A stretch of DNA of 64,000 nt from positions 37,095 to 101,094 of the forward strand of contig JAUHVK010000019.1 of NCBI GenBank assembly GCA_030425145.1, read 5' to 3'. The stretch comes from Alphaproteobacteria bacterium (lineage in GTDB: Bacteria; Pseudomonadota; Alphaproteobacteria; Rhodobacterales; Rhodobacteraceae). Within the stretch, counting starts at the first letter, position 1; the number at the start of each line of letters is the position of its first letter. A program made the translations under genes and the position numbers. The notes below the pieces were generated by a model, which was given only the letters and a program-made list of their open reading frames with translations, was not told the origin of the DNA and did no database searches. Shown piece after piece: positions 54,987 to 63,923 of this stretch.

Positions 54987-57007
54987 TCAACCACCTCCTG
55001 CAACAGGCCTGCGATTTCCGCTTCGAGCGCCTTCAATTCGGAGTCGATCTCTTCGAGTGGGCGGGGTGGCACGTATTTGTAGAAGTAGCGGTTGAAGTTG
55101 ATTTCATACCCGACACGCCCGACGTCACCATCCTGTGCGTCGGTGTAACTCTCATCCACCCAGGCATCGGGGGCGAAGGGCAGAACCTCGCGCTGCACAT
55201 AGTCGCGCCAGTCTTCACCCAAAGGCACCAATTCATGGTCGCGCAGATCGGTGTCGGGTTCCGGGTTACCCTTTGCATCGGTGCAAACTTGTGCGTTTTC
55301 GTCTCGGAATGAAAACGCGTCGACGATAGCTTTCTTCAGCGGTGCTCTGAGTGTGACGAATTCCTTTTCCAGTTGTTCAACCAACCGGAAAGTGAAGTCA
55401 TCTCGGTCGTCCCATGTGCGATCTGATGGAACGTTACGAGCAATTGCATCCAATATTCTACTGTTGTCTTCGGCGCTTAGACTACGAAAAGCACGTGAGT
55501 CTAACAAACGGCCAATACCTTCATCAGTGATCGAGAATGCCAGCTTGAGGGGACGCTCCACACGGATTTCGCGATACCCGAAGGCCGTCGTGTCGAAAAT
55601 CTTGGACACATCCTCCCAGCCCGAATTGCCGTTCAGCATATCATGGTAGATGCGCGCGATCTCCTCGGTAGCCTCTTCGGGGATTTCCCGACGCTTGGAC
55701 CCTAGGGATTTCCGCATGGATTTCCAGAAGCGTTCCCCACTGGCATCGATCAGTTGCACCTTGCCCCGTCGCGCCTTGTCCTTTCGGTTGGTCAGCAGCC
55801 AAACATAGGTCTGGATGCCCGTGTTGTAAAAGAGGTCCGTGGGCAGCGCGATGATCGCCTCGACCCAGTCATTCTCCAGCATCCAGCGGCGGATTTCGCT
55901 TTCGCCTGACCCGGCCCCTCCGGTGAAAAGGGGAGACCCATTCATGACAATACCGATGCGCGACCCTTGTTCGTCGTTCCGCATCTTCGAGATCATGTGC
56001 TGCAGGAAAAGAAGCTGCCCGTCCGAGATGCGTGGAAGACCAGCACCAAAGCGTCCGTCCATTCCCATCTCCGCCGCCTCGTCCTTGATCGGGTCAGCGT
56101 ATTTCTTCCAGTCCACTCCGTAGGGCGGGTTGGACAGCATGTAGTGAAAGCGTTTGCCCTTGTGCGCATCCTGCGTGAGCGTGTTGCCATAGGCGATGTT
56201 CTCGGGGTTATGGCCCGTGACCAGCATGTCGGACTTACAGATGGCGAAAGACTCGGGGTTCAGTTCCTGCCCGAAGAGTTCGACCCGGATGCGCTCGTTC
56301 AACGCCTTCATCTCCATCTCTGCCAACGACAGCATCCCCCCGGTGCCCGCTGCCGGGTCGTAGACCTGACGAATGACACCGCTGCCTGTCCGCGCGTCCC
56401 GGTCGTTGATCAGCAGCAGCGACACGATCAGGCGGATGACCTCGCGCGGCGTATAGTGTTCCCCGGCGGTCTCGTTCGAGATTTCCGAGAAGCGACGGAT
56501 TAGGTCTTCGAACAGGTAACCCATTTCGAGGTTGGAGATCGCATCCGGGTGCAGGTCAATCTGGGTGAAGCGGTCGAACACCTGATACAGCAGCCCCGCG
56601 TCATTTAGGCGCTTCATTTGGTCCGTGAACAGGAACTTGTCGAGGAACACGTCACGGACATTGCCAGAGAACTTTGTGATGTAGTCGATCAGGTTCTTGT
56701 GGATGTCCTTGGCGTCCTGCCCTTTTAGGGACGCGAAGGTGAACCGGGATAGGTTGTAAAGCTGGATGTTCTGACCCACCACGCCCGACAACAGCGTGTC
56801 GCGGGCTTCATCATCCATATCCTCGGGCAGTTTTGCCGCCATCTCTAAGACGGCGGGCTTGGTCTCCTCGAGGATGCAATCCAGACGGCGCAGCACCACG
56901 AAGGGCAGAATGACCTTGCCATACTCGGACTGCTTGAAGTCGCCCCGAAGGAGTTCCGCGATAGACCAAACGAATGACCCAAGTGATTTGATGTCTGTGC
57001 TGCTCAT
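54983..57007 (-). CDS. hsdM: Type I restriction-modification DNA methyltransferase subunit
   Basis: 674 residues. N6-adenine methyltransferase that protects host sites, using S-adenosylmethionine. The SAM-binding DPAAGTGG (217-224) and catalytic NPPYG (293-297) are intact, with the N-terminal HsdM helical domain (about 5-160). It is longer than short HsdM proteins because of a C-terminal extension of about 170 residues. AGAGG six bases before the ATG at 57007 sets the start; an in-frame ATG at 57073 adds an unrelated leader. First gene of the type I operon. Confidence 0.95.
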   Translation of the reverse strand: MSSTDIKSLGSFVWSIAELLRGDFKQSEYGKVILPFVVLRRLDCILEETKPAVLEMAAKLPEDMDDEARDTLLSGVVGQNIQLYNLSRFTFASLKGQDAKDIHKNLIDYITKFSGNVRDVFLDKFLFTDQMKRLNDAGLLYQVFDRFTQIDLHPDAISNLEMGYLFEDLIRRFSEISNETAGEHYTPREVIRLIVSLLLINDRDARTGSGVIRQVYDPAAGTGGMLSLAEMEMKALNERIRVELFGQELNPESFAICKSDMLVTGHNPENIAYGNTLTQDAHKGKRFHYMLSNPPYGVDWKKYADPIKDEAAEMGMDGRFGAGLPRISDGQLLFLQHMISKMRNDEQGSRIGIVMNGSPLFTGGAGSGESEIRRWMLENDWVEAIIALPTDLFYNTGIQTYVWLLTNRKDKARRGKVQLIDASGERFWKSMRKSLGSKRREIPEEATEEIARIYHDMLNGNSGWEDVSKIFDTTAFGYREIRVERPLKLAFSITDEGIGRLLDSRAFRSLSAEDNSRILDAIARNVPSDRTWDDRDDFTFRLVEQLEKEFVTLRAPLKKAIVDAFSFRDENAQVCTDAKGNPEPDTDLRDHELVPLGEDWRDYVQREVLPFAPDAWVDESYTDAQDGDVGRVGYEINFNRYFYKYVPPRPLEEIDSELKALEAEIAGLLQEVVE

Positions 57008-57135
57008 GCCCGCCTCTTTTTTTCTCCCGCATAAGGTGAATAGGTAAGCAAACGAACGCAAGAGAGGATCCACGCTAAGTTGTATGGTTTCTTGATTGGG
57101 TTACCACCTGGACTAGAAATATCGCGACCTCGGGC

Positions 57136-59493
57136 TTAGCTCGCACCATAAATATCCAGCAGAAGGTCTGGATTAGTTCCCTCACCTTGTAACTCCCGCT
57201 TAAGGTCTCTCATTATGGTCAGTATCTTTTCACGCCGTCTGTTAAGGTTGGGGCTATAACGATTTCGACCTGTGAGATCTGTTTCAACTTCGTTGATTAC
57301 GTGCTGAAATTCATCGGCAAGCGGATCTATTCCAGCAACCAAGGCACCCGGTTCTTTAAGCCGCCACCTGAGTAATCCCGCTAGTAGAAATGGAGCATAA
57401 TTAAACGTTGTATACTCCCCACCAATGTTTCGCTCAAAATCCAAAATTACGCGCCGAGCTATCCTTTCAACATCTAAGCGCGACAACAGAGTTGGCGCTG
57501 TGTCTGACCTAGACAAAAGAAACGCCATGCAGGCACTTTGCCTATTCCAAACCCATGTCTCAATTTTTGACGCCAGCAACTTTCGCATGACGCGTGCTTC
57601 AGTTTCATCATATCTGATAATCCGCCCGAGCCCCTGATAGACGAGGATCCAGCTTGACTGATGATGCACGAAAGGATGTAGGCCTGTGTCATCATTCAAG
57701 CAGTCGATTAGCCATGTCGCGACGATTTGAGGGCATCGTCGAAATTGCCAGGTCAGGAATTTCAGAGCCGAGTTATCTTCGGTTCCGGGGCCCGTTTCAC
57801 CCACCAATCGGCTCTGCGTGACCTCCATTGCCATGTCGGTCAGATCATCAAGGAGTTCCCTTTCATATTCACCGATCTCTGAAGGGATATTTCCATCACT
57901 TGAAATACAATATTGGCCAAATGGACGCTGCGCCAGTTTTGAAGCAAGCGTATCCCAATCAGGGTTACGCCTATAACGCTCTTGTTGCAGCAAATTCTTC
58001 AAGCCATCTGACCGCGAACTATCTTCCCAAGCGTGCATCCCGCATGGAAGGACCAATCGATGCGGGATTGAAACCCTTACCTTCAGATCTTCGATGATTT
58101 CCTCCCATGGGCGATCAACTTCCTCGGCCGCTTCCCACTCGATTGCGAAATTTCGACCGAGACCCGGTGCCTCCATTAGAATTCGAGCACGACCGGCAGC
58201 AGGTTTTTGTTCCACCCAGAGCGAAACCGCCGCCTGCTCAGCTAACGGCTTTCCGATTGAGACAGTGGCTTTTCGCGGCGGCGGCGCAGCCTCCTTGCGC
58301 AAGTAAACCGACACGTTCTTCTGGCCGGCCGGGATCGCAAGCGAGGCAGGTTCAGGACTCCGGTAAACGCAGCCAGCCTCAAGGGTTTCTTCAGGTCGAA
58401 TAAGATCGAAGTTTTTGGCACCATCAGCTCCGAAAACAATCGTCGACATCCTCGGAAAGAAATCAAAGAATATCGGTGCGCCATTTCCGGCCCTTTCCGC
58501 CGCGGACAAAGCGCCACGCGCAACAGCCTGGGCCGGCAAAGTGAATACCGGAGCGAGAGACATACGTTCAATCTGGGAAAATATCGCGTTCTTCAGCGCT
58601 CCCTCGGTCAAGGTCTCGAAGAGCACCACGTCGCATCCTCTCAGATCGATTTCATCTTCGATACAAGTCGTGGTGTTCGACGCATCATAGTTACTGAGGT
58701 CAAGAACCTCCCAATCTCCATTTTTCTGTCGAAGCATTTCGGGTCGGCACTCCATGCCCAGAGCTGCCCTCCCGACAGATGCAGCAATCGCGCGATGCGC
58801 AGTTCGGGCTGAGAAACCATCATCTCCAACTGCCGCATTTCGTGCAGCCAAAACGAGGTTTTCGTAGCCGAATTTGCATTTTGTGTGGTTCGCCGCTTCT
58901 CGCCTTTCGGCTGCCAGAACTCCGCGTGCACTTCGGATCAACAGCTTTTGTGTGGCAACTCCCAGCCGATCTTGACAAACGACCCCTATACTCTGGCCTT
59001 CTTCAACCAAGCCCTGTTCGATTGCATGAAGGGCAGCAAGAACTGGTCGCCAAACAAGCAGAGGATTTTTGTATTTCCCGAAATTTAGCGCATCTAGAAG
59101 GTGCTCCTGATGGGCCTCGGAGCCATCTGGACCTTCGTCAATAGCCAATACATTGTATGCAGCTCCCTGCGCTGCTCCCGAGAAACAAGCTGCCAGAATC
59201 TCCAAATTCTCGTTTTGCAGTTCTAGAAGCGAGCGAACGGATACGCGCCGTTCCGCAGCGCCAACCTCTCCCCATCCTCCCCCGAGACCGTGCGGAGCAA
59301 TGTCGGCCTGAGCGCCTCCAATCCACCGGGTGCTTCGGCCATGTCCAACACATACTGCTGAACTTAGAGGTCCACTCCTAACGAGCTCAACAGGCCCGAC
59401 TTCCTCGTCATCACCTGGCAAAGAACGCCAATTCTTGGCGACAAAGTCGCGCCATCCATTCACATCGAAACCGCAAAATTTCCGGATGCTCAT
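57136..59493 (-). CDS. Degenerate Hsp70-like protein of a McrBC-like operon
   Basis: 785 residues. Residues about 115-415 resemble an Hsp70/ASKHA ATPase: IGVVCQDRLGVATQK at the second phosphate-loop position, CDVVLFETLTEG, then AQAVARGALSAAERAGNGAP with IFFDFFPRMSTIVFG and AGQKNVSVYLRK, aligning in order with the DnaK region from 'AVAIGAA' into its substrate domain. The usual first phosphate motif is not evident, so ATP hydrolysis may be lost or altered. The C-terminal third (about 470-785) is helical and unrecognised. The start overlaps the upstream stop by four bases. The gene ends 129 bases before hsdM. Confidence 0.6.
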   Translation of the reverse strand: MSIRKFCGFDVNGWRDFVAKNWRSLPGDDEEVGPVELVRSGPLSSAVCVGHGRSTRWIGGAQADIAPHGLGGGWGEVGAAERRVSVRSLLELQNENLEILAACFSGAAQGAAYNVLAIDEGPDGSEAHQEHLLDALNFGKYKNPLLVWRPVLAALHAIEQGLVEEGQSIGVVCQDRLGVATQKLLIRSARGVLAAERREAANHTKCKFGYENLVLAARNAAVGDDGFSARTAHRAIAASVGRAALGMECRPEMLRQKNGDWEVLDLSNYDASNTTTCIEDEIDLRGCDVVLFETLTEGALKNAIFSQIERMSLAPVFTLPAQAVARGALSAAERAGNGAPIFFDFFPRMSTIVFGADGAKNFDLIRPEETLEAGCVYRSPEPASLAIPAGQKNVSVYLRKEAAPPPRKATVSIGKPLAEQAAVSLWVEQKPAAGRARILMEAPGLGRNFAIEWEAAEEVDRPWEEIIEDLKVRVSIPHRLVLPCGMHAWEDSSRSDGLKNLLQQERYRRNPDWDTLASKLAQRPFGQYCISSDGNIPSEIGEYERELLDDLTDMAMEVTQSRLVGETGPGTEDNSALKFLTWQFRRCPQIVATWLIDCLNDDTGLHPFVHHQSSWILVYQGLGRIIRYDETEARVMRKLLASKIETWVWNRQSACMAFLLSRSDTAPTLLSRLDVERIARRVILDFERNIGGEYTTFNYAPFLLAGLLRWRLKEPGALVAGIDPLADEFQHVINEVETDLTGRNRYSPNLNRRREKILTIMRDLKRELQGEGTNPDLLLDIYGAS

Positions 59494-60995
59494 GCGAATG
59501 ACTCGTAGATTTCGCCCCTCACAAAATCACGAACCGCACCAAAGCCTATAGAAAGGTCTTCACCGGCAGGTCCCAGGGCAATGGCGTTGGCTCTAACCTT
59601 TCCTCTTTGGGCGCTCGCTTGGCCAGCTTGACCTCGAGCCGGCGTCATTATCAAACCGTGCCGAAGCACCTCGGTTTGAGCGAGCACTTGCATCTGCTGT
59701 AGCAGAAGGGCTGCATCATTCGCGCTGTCCTCAAGAGAGAGCCGACGCATGGAATGCGGAGTCCAAACTGCAACGCGACGAGGTAATTCTGAACTGTTTG
59801 GGTCTGAAATCCTAAGAGCGACGTGAGCTCGTGCAGCACTCAAAAGTGCTCCAGGCTTTTCAGGCCGGGATTGAACTTCTACGATTCGATTGGTTTCACG
59901 CAGCCAAAATACAGCGATCGGTCGATCTTGTTCAAACCAGCGCCCTCCCGCCGCTTCGGAATTCCAAGAGATCGGTGATTGGGCAATCAGCTCCGCTTCG
60001 CTCAGTTCGTCGATAGCCAAGATAATCGCAAGCACTGCGAAATCCGTCCATGTCTCCGCTTGCCATGCCCAGAGATCGTCCTCAATTTTCCGCCGCAGCA
60101 GCAGTCTTAACCAATTCGTATGGACCTCTCGATAGCTCTTGTCTTGCATCAGCACATAGTTCGGTGTGGCGCCGGGCGGAGCGATCATTACTCCCAAGTC
60201 TGAAAGCTTTCTCGCCAAGGTTCGGCACTTTTTCTGGAAGCTCTCGACCTGCTTATAACGCGCACTGGACTTCGCACGCGGATGCTCTCGCAACCATTCG
60301 CGAGCCACGTCACTGGCGAGGCGCGCATATGCGTTCAGGACGCGATTTTCCAACGTATCGAAATTCTCCCGCCGAACGGTCGCCAGAATTCGCTGCGATG
60401 CCCCGGCTCGTTCGGGGGTATTACGGCCCGGTTGTCGAGTGAGCCACACCATAGAAGCACGGTCCATTTCCTGAACCCGATCGAGAGGAGTTAGTTCACG
60501 CTGGCGACGTAAAACTCGTCTTATTCGTTTCTCAAGCTCGCGAAGGATGGGCTGCATGTGACGAGCTTGTCGCACGATCTCCGCCATTTTAGGGTCTGCT
60601 TCATTCTCGGCGCGCCGCCATGCCTCCCGAAGCCGGCTCCAAATTTCATTTGGATCCTCTAGCGCCTCCTCAAGCTCTTGGATACGGCTCAGAACTTCGT
60701 TCATGTGCTGAAGAGCCTCTACACCTTCAAACTCGGCGTCGGTGACTGGTTCATAGCCAGTGCGAGGCCGCACCGGAAATCCCTGACGCTCGGGAGCGAC
60801 TGCGTGATCTCTTTTCGGGTAAGGTATGAGCGCCAACCCAGTGGACGTATCTCTCACCCTACCACTGAGGAGCGTTGTGTATTCAAACCCACGCGGCGCA
60901 TCACCAGAATACTCACCTAAAAGGCAGTCAAAGGGACCAAATACGCTACCTTCTGACAATGAATGTGCCGACCAAGGGCGTGTCAGCAGCCGCAT
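59490..60995 (-). CDS. DUF2357/McrC-like protein of the four-gene operon
   Basis: 501 residues from the ATG at 60995, whose first base is the last of the upstream stop (TGATG); an in-frame ATG at 61016 is the alternative. The central part (about 160-300) carries RRENFDTLENRVLNAYARLA and YREVHTNWLRLL, the pattern of DUF2357, the domain I link to McrC. A coiled-coil segment (about 90-165) precedes it. The C-terminal 180 residues might be a nuclease (a possible acidic strand is EQDRPIAVF ... RIVEVQSR), but no full PD-(D/E)XK motif can be shown. Likely the effector or DNA/RNA-contacting partner of the AAA+ protein. Confidence 0.65.
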   Translation of the reverse strand: MRLLTRPWSAHSLSEGSVFGPFDCLLGEYSGDAPRGFEYTTLLSGRVRDTSTGLALIPYPKRDHAVAPERQGFPVRPRTGYEPVTDAEFEGVEALQHMNEVLSRIQELEEALEDPNEIWSRLREAWRRAENEADPKMAEIVRQARHMQPILRELEKRIRRVLRRQRELTPLDRVQEMDRASMVWLTRQPGRNTPERAGASQRILATVRRENFDTLENRVLNAYARLASDVAREWLREHPRAKSSARYKQVESFQKKCRTLARKLSDLGVMIAPPGATPNYVLMQDKSYREVHTNWLRLLLRRKIEDDLWAWQAETWTDFAVLAIILAIDELSEAELIAQSPISWNSEAAGGRWFEQDRPIAVFWLRETNRIVEVQSRPEKPGALLSAARAHVALRISDPNSSELPRRVAVWTPHSMRRLSLEDSANDAALLLQQMQVLAQTEVLRHGLIMTPARGQAGQASAQRGKVRANAIALGPAGEDLSIGFGAVRDFVRGEIYESFA

Positions 60996-63013
60996 CAGCG
61001 CGTGACCCCATTCCAAACAAACTGCCCAGTAGCCTCAGCTTGCACGATAGACTCGTCAATCGCTTGCGCGAGGACATCGTCACCCAAGTCACGTTCCACA
61101 AAGGATTTCAATTTCGAGAATTGTGGCCCTGCCATATCGACTTCAACACCGCGAAGCTTGGGGAGAAGACGCATTTCGACTTGATCGGCTAATGCATCCT
61201 CGACACCACGACCGCCCTCAATATCCGGGTAATTCGCAGCATAGGCCATGATTGCTCTGCCCAATCGATGGCCAAAAGGTCTCTTGAAGTCGCGCATCAG
61301 ATCAAGCATCTCCTCGACCCTGCCTGTCACACGAGCATCCCCCTCAACCAATGAGCTTGACCGAACCCATTTGCTCCACGCTTCTTGCGACAAAGCCTTG
61401 GTTGGCTCTGTTTCGCCATCGGCTCGACCGTCCTTAATTTTTTTCGGCGCGGCGAAACGGAGGATGTTGGCCCGATCCACGACTTTGTCAGACAGTGATT
61501 GCGTGCTTTCGTCCTCGTTCATCGTTCCAGCAAACAGAAGATTGTATCCAGGAAAAATCCGCGGTGCGTGCTCCATGTTCGGGATTTCAAGTTCAATTTC
61601 GGCATCCTTGCGCTCGTTTTTATCTGCAACATCGCTCGGTCGCGGACGACTTTCCAAACGGCTCAAAAAATCTGAGAAATAGTATTCCACTCGGGCAAGG
61701 TTCATCTCATCAAGCAGGACCATCATCATGCGATCCTGCTCGGCATTATCGTTGTTGAGTTCGTCCATCGCCCAAAGCGCACGCGCCATATCTGTCGGCC
61801 GAAACTTGCCTTCTATGTAATTGTAGAACCCCATCAGATCCTGTGGGCTGTCCCATCGCGGCTGGACAGGCACCTGAAGAAAGCCGATGCCCATCCCCGC
61901 AGCGTATTGTCTTGGCAATTGGCTTTTTCCGGTGCCAGAGATACCGGCAAGCACGGCCATCTGCGTGGTTTCGTTGACCTTCATTGCAGTGTGGAAAGCA
62001 CGTAGTGTGCGCGCGGGATAATCGAGACCTTTCGCGCGAAGCCGACGCTCTACTCGTTTGATCGCCTCCGCCTCGTTCTCACGCGGCGCGGGCTCCCAAT
62101 CTCTCATTCCCAGAATGACAGGCGGCGTCTCCTTGAGCTCGCGGAGTGGATCAATTTCGCCGGTTTCACCATCAACCGAACGTCCTTCTTTTCGCGCAAT
62201 TTCTGCTTTCAAGTATGCCAATCGTGCATCAAGTGTGCTGCGAGTTTCCTTGAGCGCTTCAATTTCGCCAGCGATACGGCGCACTTCTTGCGAGTGTGCT
62301 GCAATCTCGGCTGCAACGCGGCCCTGTTCGGTCTGCGCGTGCGCCAACGTCTCCCGCTCAGAAGCAATTCGAGTATTCAATTCAGCCAATTCGGTCTCTT
62401 GAGACGTCTTTCGACCTTCCAATCTTGCGGTTTCCGTCTCCAGATCTTTTGCCCGAGCTTCGAGACGATCTACACGAACTTCGGCCTCTTCAAGGTCTCG
62501 CTGCTTGTCACGCAGACCTTCGAGCGACTCGGAAATCCTGTCATGTTCCGATTTCAATGCCTCAATACGCCCAACAAGCTCCTCCGCCCTTTCAAGTCTT
62601 TCTTTGACTTCAAGAAACTCTGCACGAAGCGGGGCGATTTCTGCTTCGAGTTGCTGACGTTCGATTACCGCGGCTTCGGTTTCCTGTCGGACAGCAGCGA
62701 CTTCCTCGCGCCGCTCTCTTAGGCTCTCCCATTCAGAGAGCAGCTCTTCCTTCTGGCGGCGCAAACCATCCACTTCGACCTGCAAGTCAGCGACAACGGC
62801 CATCGCCTCTCGGCGCTTCTCCAGCTCCGCCTCGAGGTCGTCCATCAGTCGCTGCTTTTCCTCCAAACGTTTTTCATAGACAGCTAGCTCTTCGATCGGA
62901 CCAGCCGCAGTGACAGCACGGTCGTGGCGCGCGGCAAGTGCGAGTTGAACGATCGCAAGCAATATGAGCGCACCAGCAATCGCGAGAACCACTAGAGTAT
63001 TATCGGTCAGCAT
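60995..63013 (-). CDS. McrB-like AAA+ ATPase with membrane anchor and coiled coil
   Basis: 672 residues. An N-terminal membrane span (about 7-27) is followed by a long coiled coil (about 35-275) and an AAA+ domain (about 300-620). Walker A is GISGTGKS (357-364), Walker B MMMVLLDEMN (about 429-438), the sensor/signature region GTMNEDES (496-503) and a putative Arg finger in VVDRAN (511-516). These fit the McrB (COG1401) subgroup that moves or senses nucleic acid in type IV restriction. An anchor and a coiled coil ahead of the AAA+ domain are unusual for plain McrB. Starts 14 bases inside the upstream gene. Confidence 0.8.
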   Translation of the reverse strand: MLTDNTLVVLAIAGALILLAIVQLALAARHDRAVTAAGPIEELAVYEKRLEEKQRLMDDLEAELEKRREAMAVVADLQVEVDGLRRQKEELLSEWESLRERREEVAAVRQETEAAVIERQQLEAEIAPLRAEFLEVKERLERAEELVGRIEALKSEHDRISESLEGLRDKQRDLEEAEVRVDRLEARAKDLETETARLEGRKTSQETELAELNTRIASERETLAHAQTEQGRVAAEIAAHSQEVRRIAGEIEALKETRSTLDARLAYLKAEIARKEGRSVDGETGEIDPLRELKETPPVILGMRDWEPAPRENEAEAIKRVERRLRAKGLDYPARTLRAFHTAMKVNETTQMAVLAGISGTGKSQLPRQYAAGMGIGFLQVPVQPRWDSPQDLMGFYNYIEGKFRPTDMARALWAMDELNNDNAEQDRMMMVLLDEMNLARVEYYFSDFLSRLESRPRPSDVADKNERKDAEIELEIPNMEHAPRIFPGYNLLFAGTMNEDESTQSLSDKVVDRANILRFAAPKKIKDGRADGETEPTKALSQEAWSKWVRSSSLVEGDARVTGRVEEMLDLMRDFKRPFGHRLGRAIMAYAANYPDIEGGRGVEDALADQVEMRLLPKLRGVEVDMAGPQFSKLKSFVERDLGDDVLAQAIDESIVQAEATGQFVWNGVTR

Positions 63014-63881
63014 TATCGATTACCTCACTTGCGTTTTGACCTTGCTGTTGCGGCAAATCGAGCAAGTCTGGTTCGGGACTGGCCGGCGTTTCTACGGCTT
63101 CAATTTGCGCTCTCAATTCCGCCAATTGTATTCGCGCTTCAGATTGCTGCGCATCCAAGCGGGACAGTTCAGCCTGTCGCGCCTCAACACGCGCACTAAG
63201 GCGAGCCTCTTCGGTCCGCAAACTTTGCAAGGTTGCTTGTGACGCTTCCGCGGAGGCTTGTGCAGACGCAGTTTCAACTTGAAGGTTTTGACGACGCTGC
63301 TGCAAGCGATCAATATCCGTCTGCAAGCTCGTTGCCTGACCTGTATGTTCCGCCACTCGAGCGACAGCCGCGTCCAAGTCTACCTGTGTTGCCGCGAGTT
63401 TTGAGCGCGTGGCCTCAACCTCGATTTCCAGGGACGGCAAAGTCTCTTCTAGCTCTACTTTTCTCGCTTGCAAGCGATCGACATCTGCTTGCAATCTATT
63501 GAATTCAGCACGACGCGCATCAAACTCCCCCAACTCTCCCTGCGCTGACGCAATCTGTGAATTGATCGTCATGAGTTCGGCATTTGCTGCTGAAAATCGC
63601 TCTTGGACGAGCTCTAAAGCCTCGGCGACTTCGGCACGCTGCGCCTCAATCCGTGTGAGCGCGGCTTGCGCAATATCGGCTTCGTTTTGTAACTGCGACA
63701 TGCGAGATTGGGCACCAGCAACATCTGCACTTATTGAAGATCGTCGACCTTCGAGTTCTTCGAGATCTGCTGTAAGTTCGTCGAATTTTGTCTGGGCTTG
63801 AGCAAGTTCCTGTTGGCGCATGCTCAGTCTTTGCATAGTTGCAGCAACCTGCTCCTCTAGATTGGTCAATTGGACCCACAT
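63000..63881 (-). CDS. Stand-alone coiled-coil protein, first gene of the four-gene operon
   Basis: 293 residues, almost entirely heptad-type coiled coil (about 1-260) rich in Gln, Glu, Ala and Leu, with a Pro/Asp tail (SPEPDLLDLPQQQG). There are no catalytic motifs. It resembles the coiled-coil part of the next protein and may pair with it to form a filament or scaffold. It overlaps the McrB-like gene by 14 bases. A perfect TATAAT lies 37 bases before the ATG. Confidence 0.75.
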   Translation of the reverse strand: MWVQLTNLEEQVAATMQRLSMRQQELAQAQTKFDELTADLEELEGRRSSISADVAGAQSRMSQLQNEADIAQAALTRIEAQRAEVAEALELVQERFSAANAELMTINSQIASAQGELGEFDARRAEFNRLQADVDRLQARKVELEETLPSLEIEVEATRSKLAATQVDLDAAVARVAEHTGQATSLQTDIDRLQQRRQNLQVETASAQASAEASQATLQSLRTEEARLSARVEARQAELSRLDAQQSEARIQLAELRAQIEAVETPASPEPDLLDLPQQQGQNASEVIDNADR

Positions 63882-63917
63882 TTCCCAAGTAAGGCGCTGA
63901 TTTCGCTGTCCTGACCA

Positions 63918-63923
63918 TTATAT
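63918..63923 (-). promoter_or_regulatory. Candidate -10 box of the four-gene operon
   Basis: TATAAT on the minus strand, 37 bases before the ATG at 63881, in an AT-rich patch. No good -35 at 17-18 bases; TTCAAC lies 20 bases further upstream. Confidence 0.35.
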
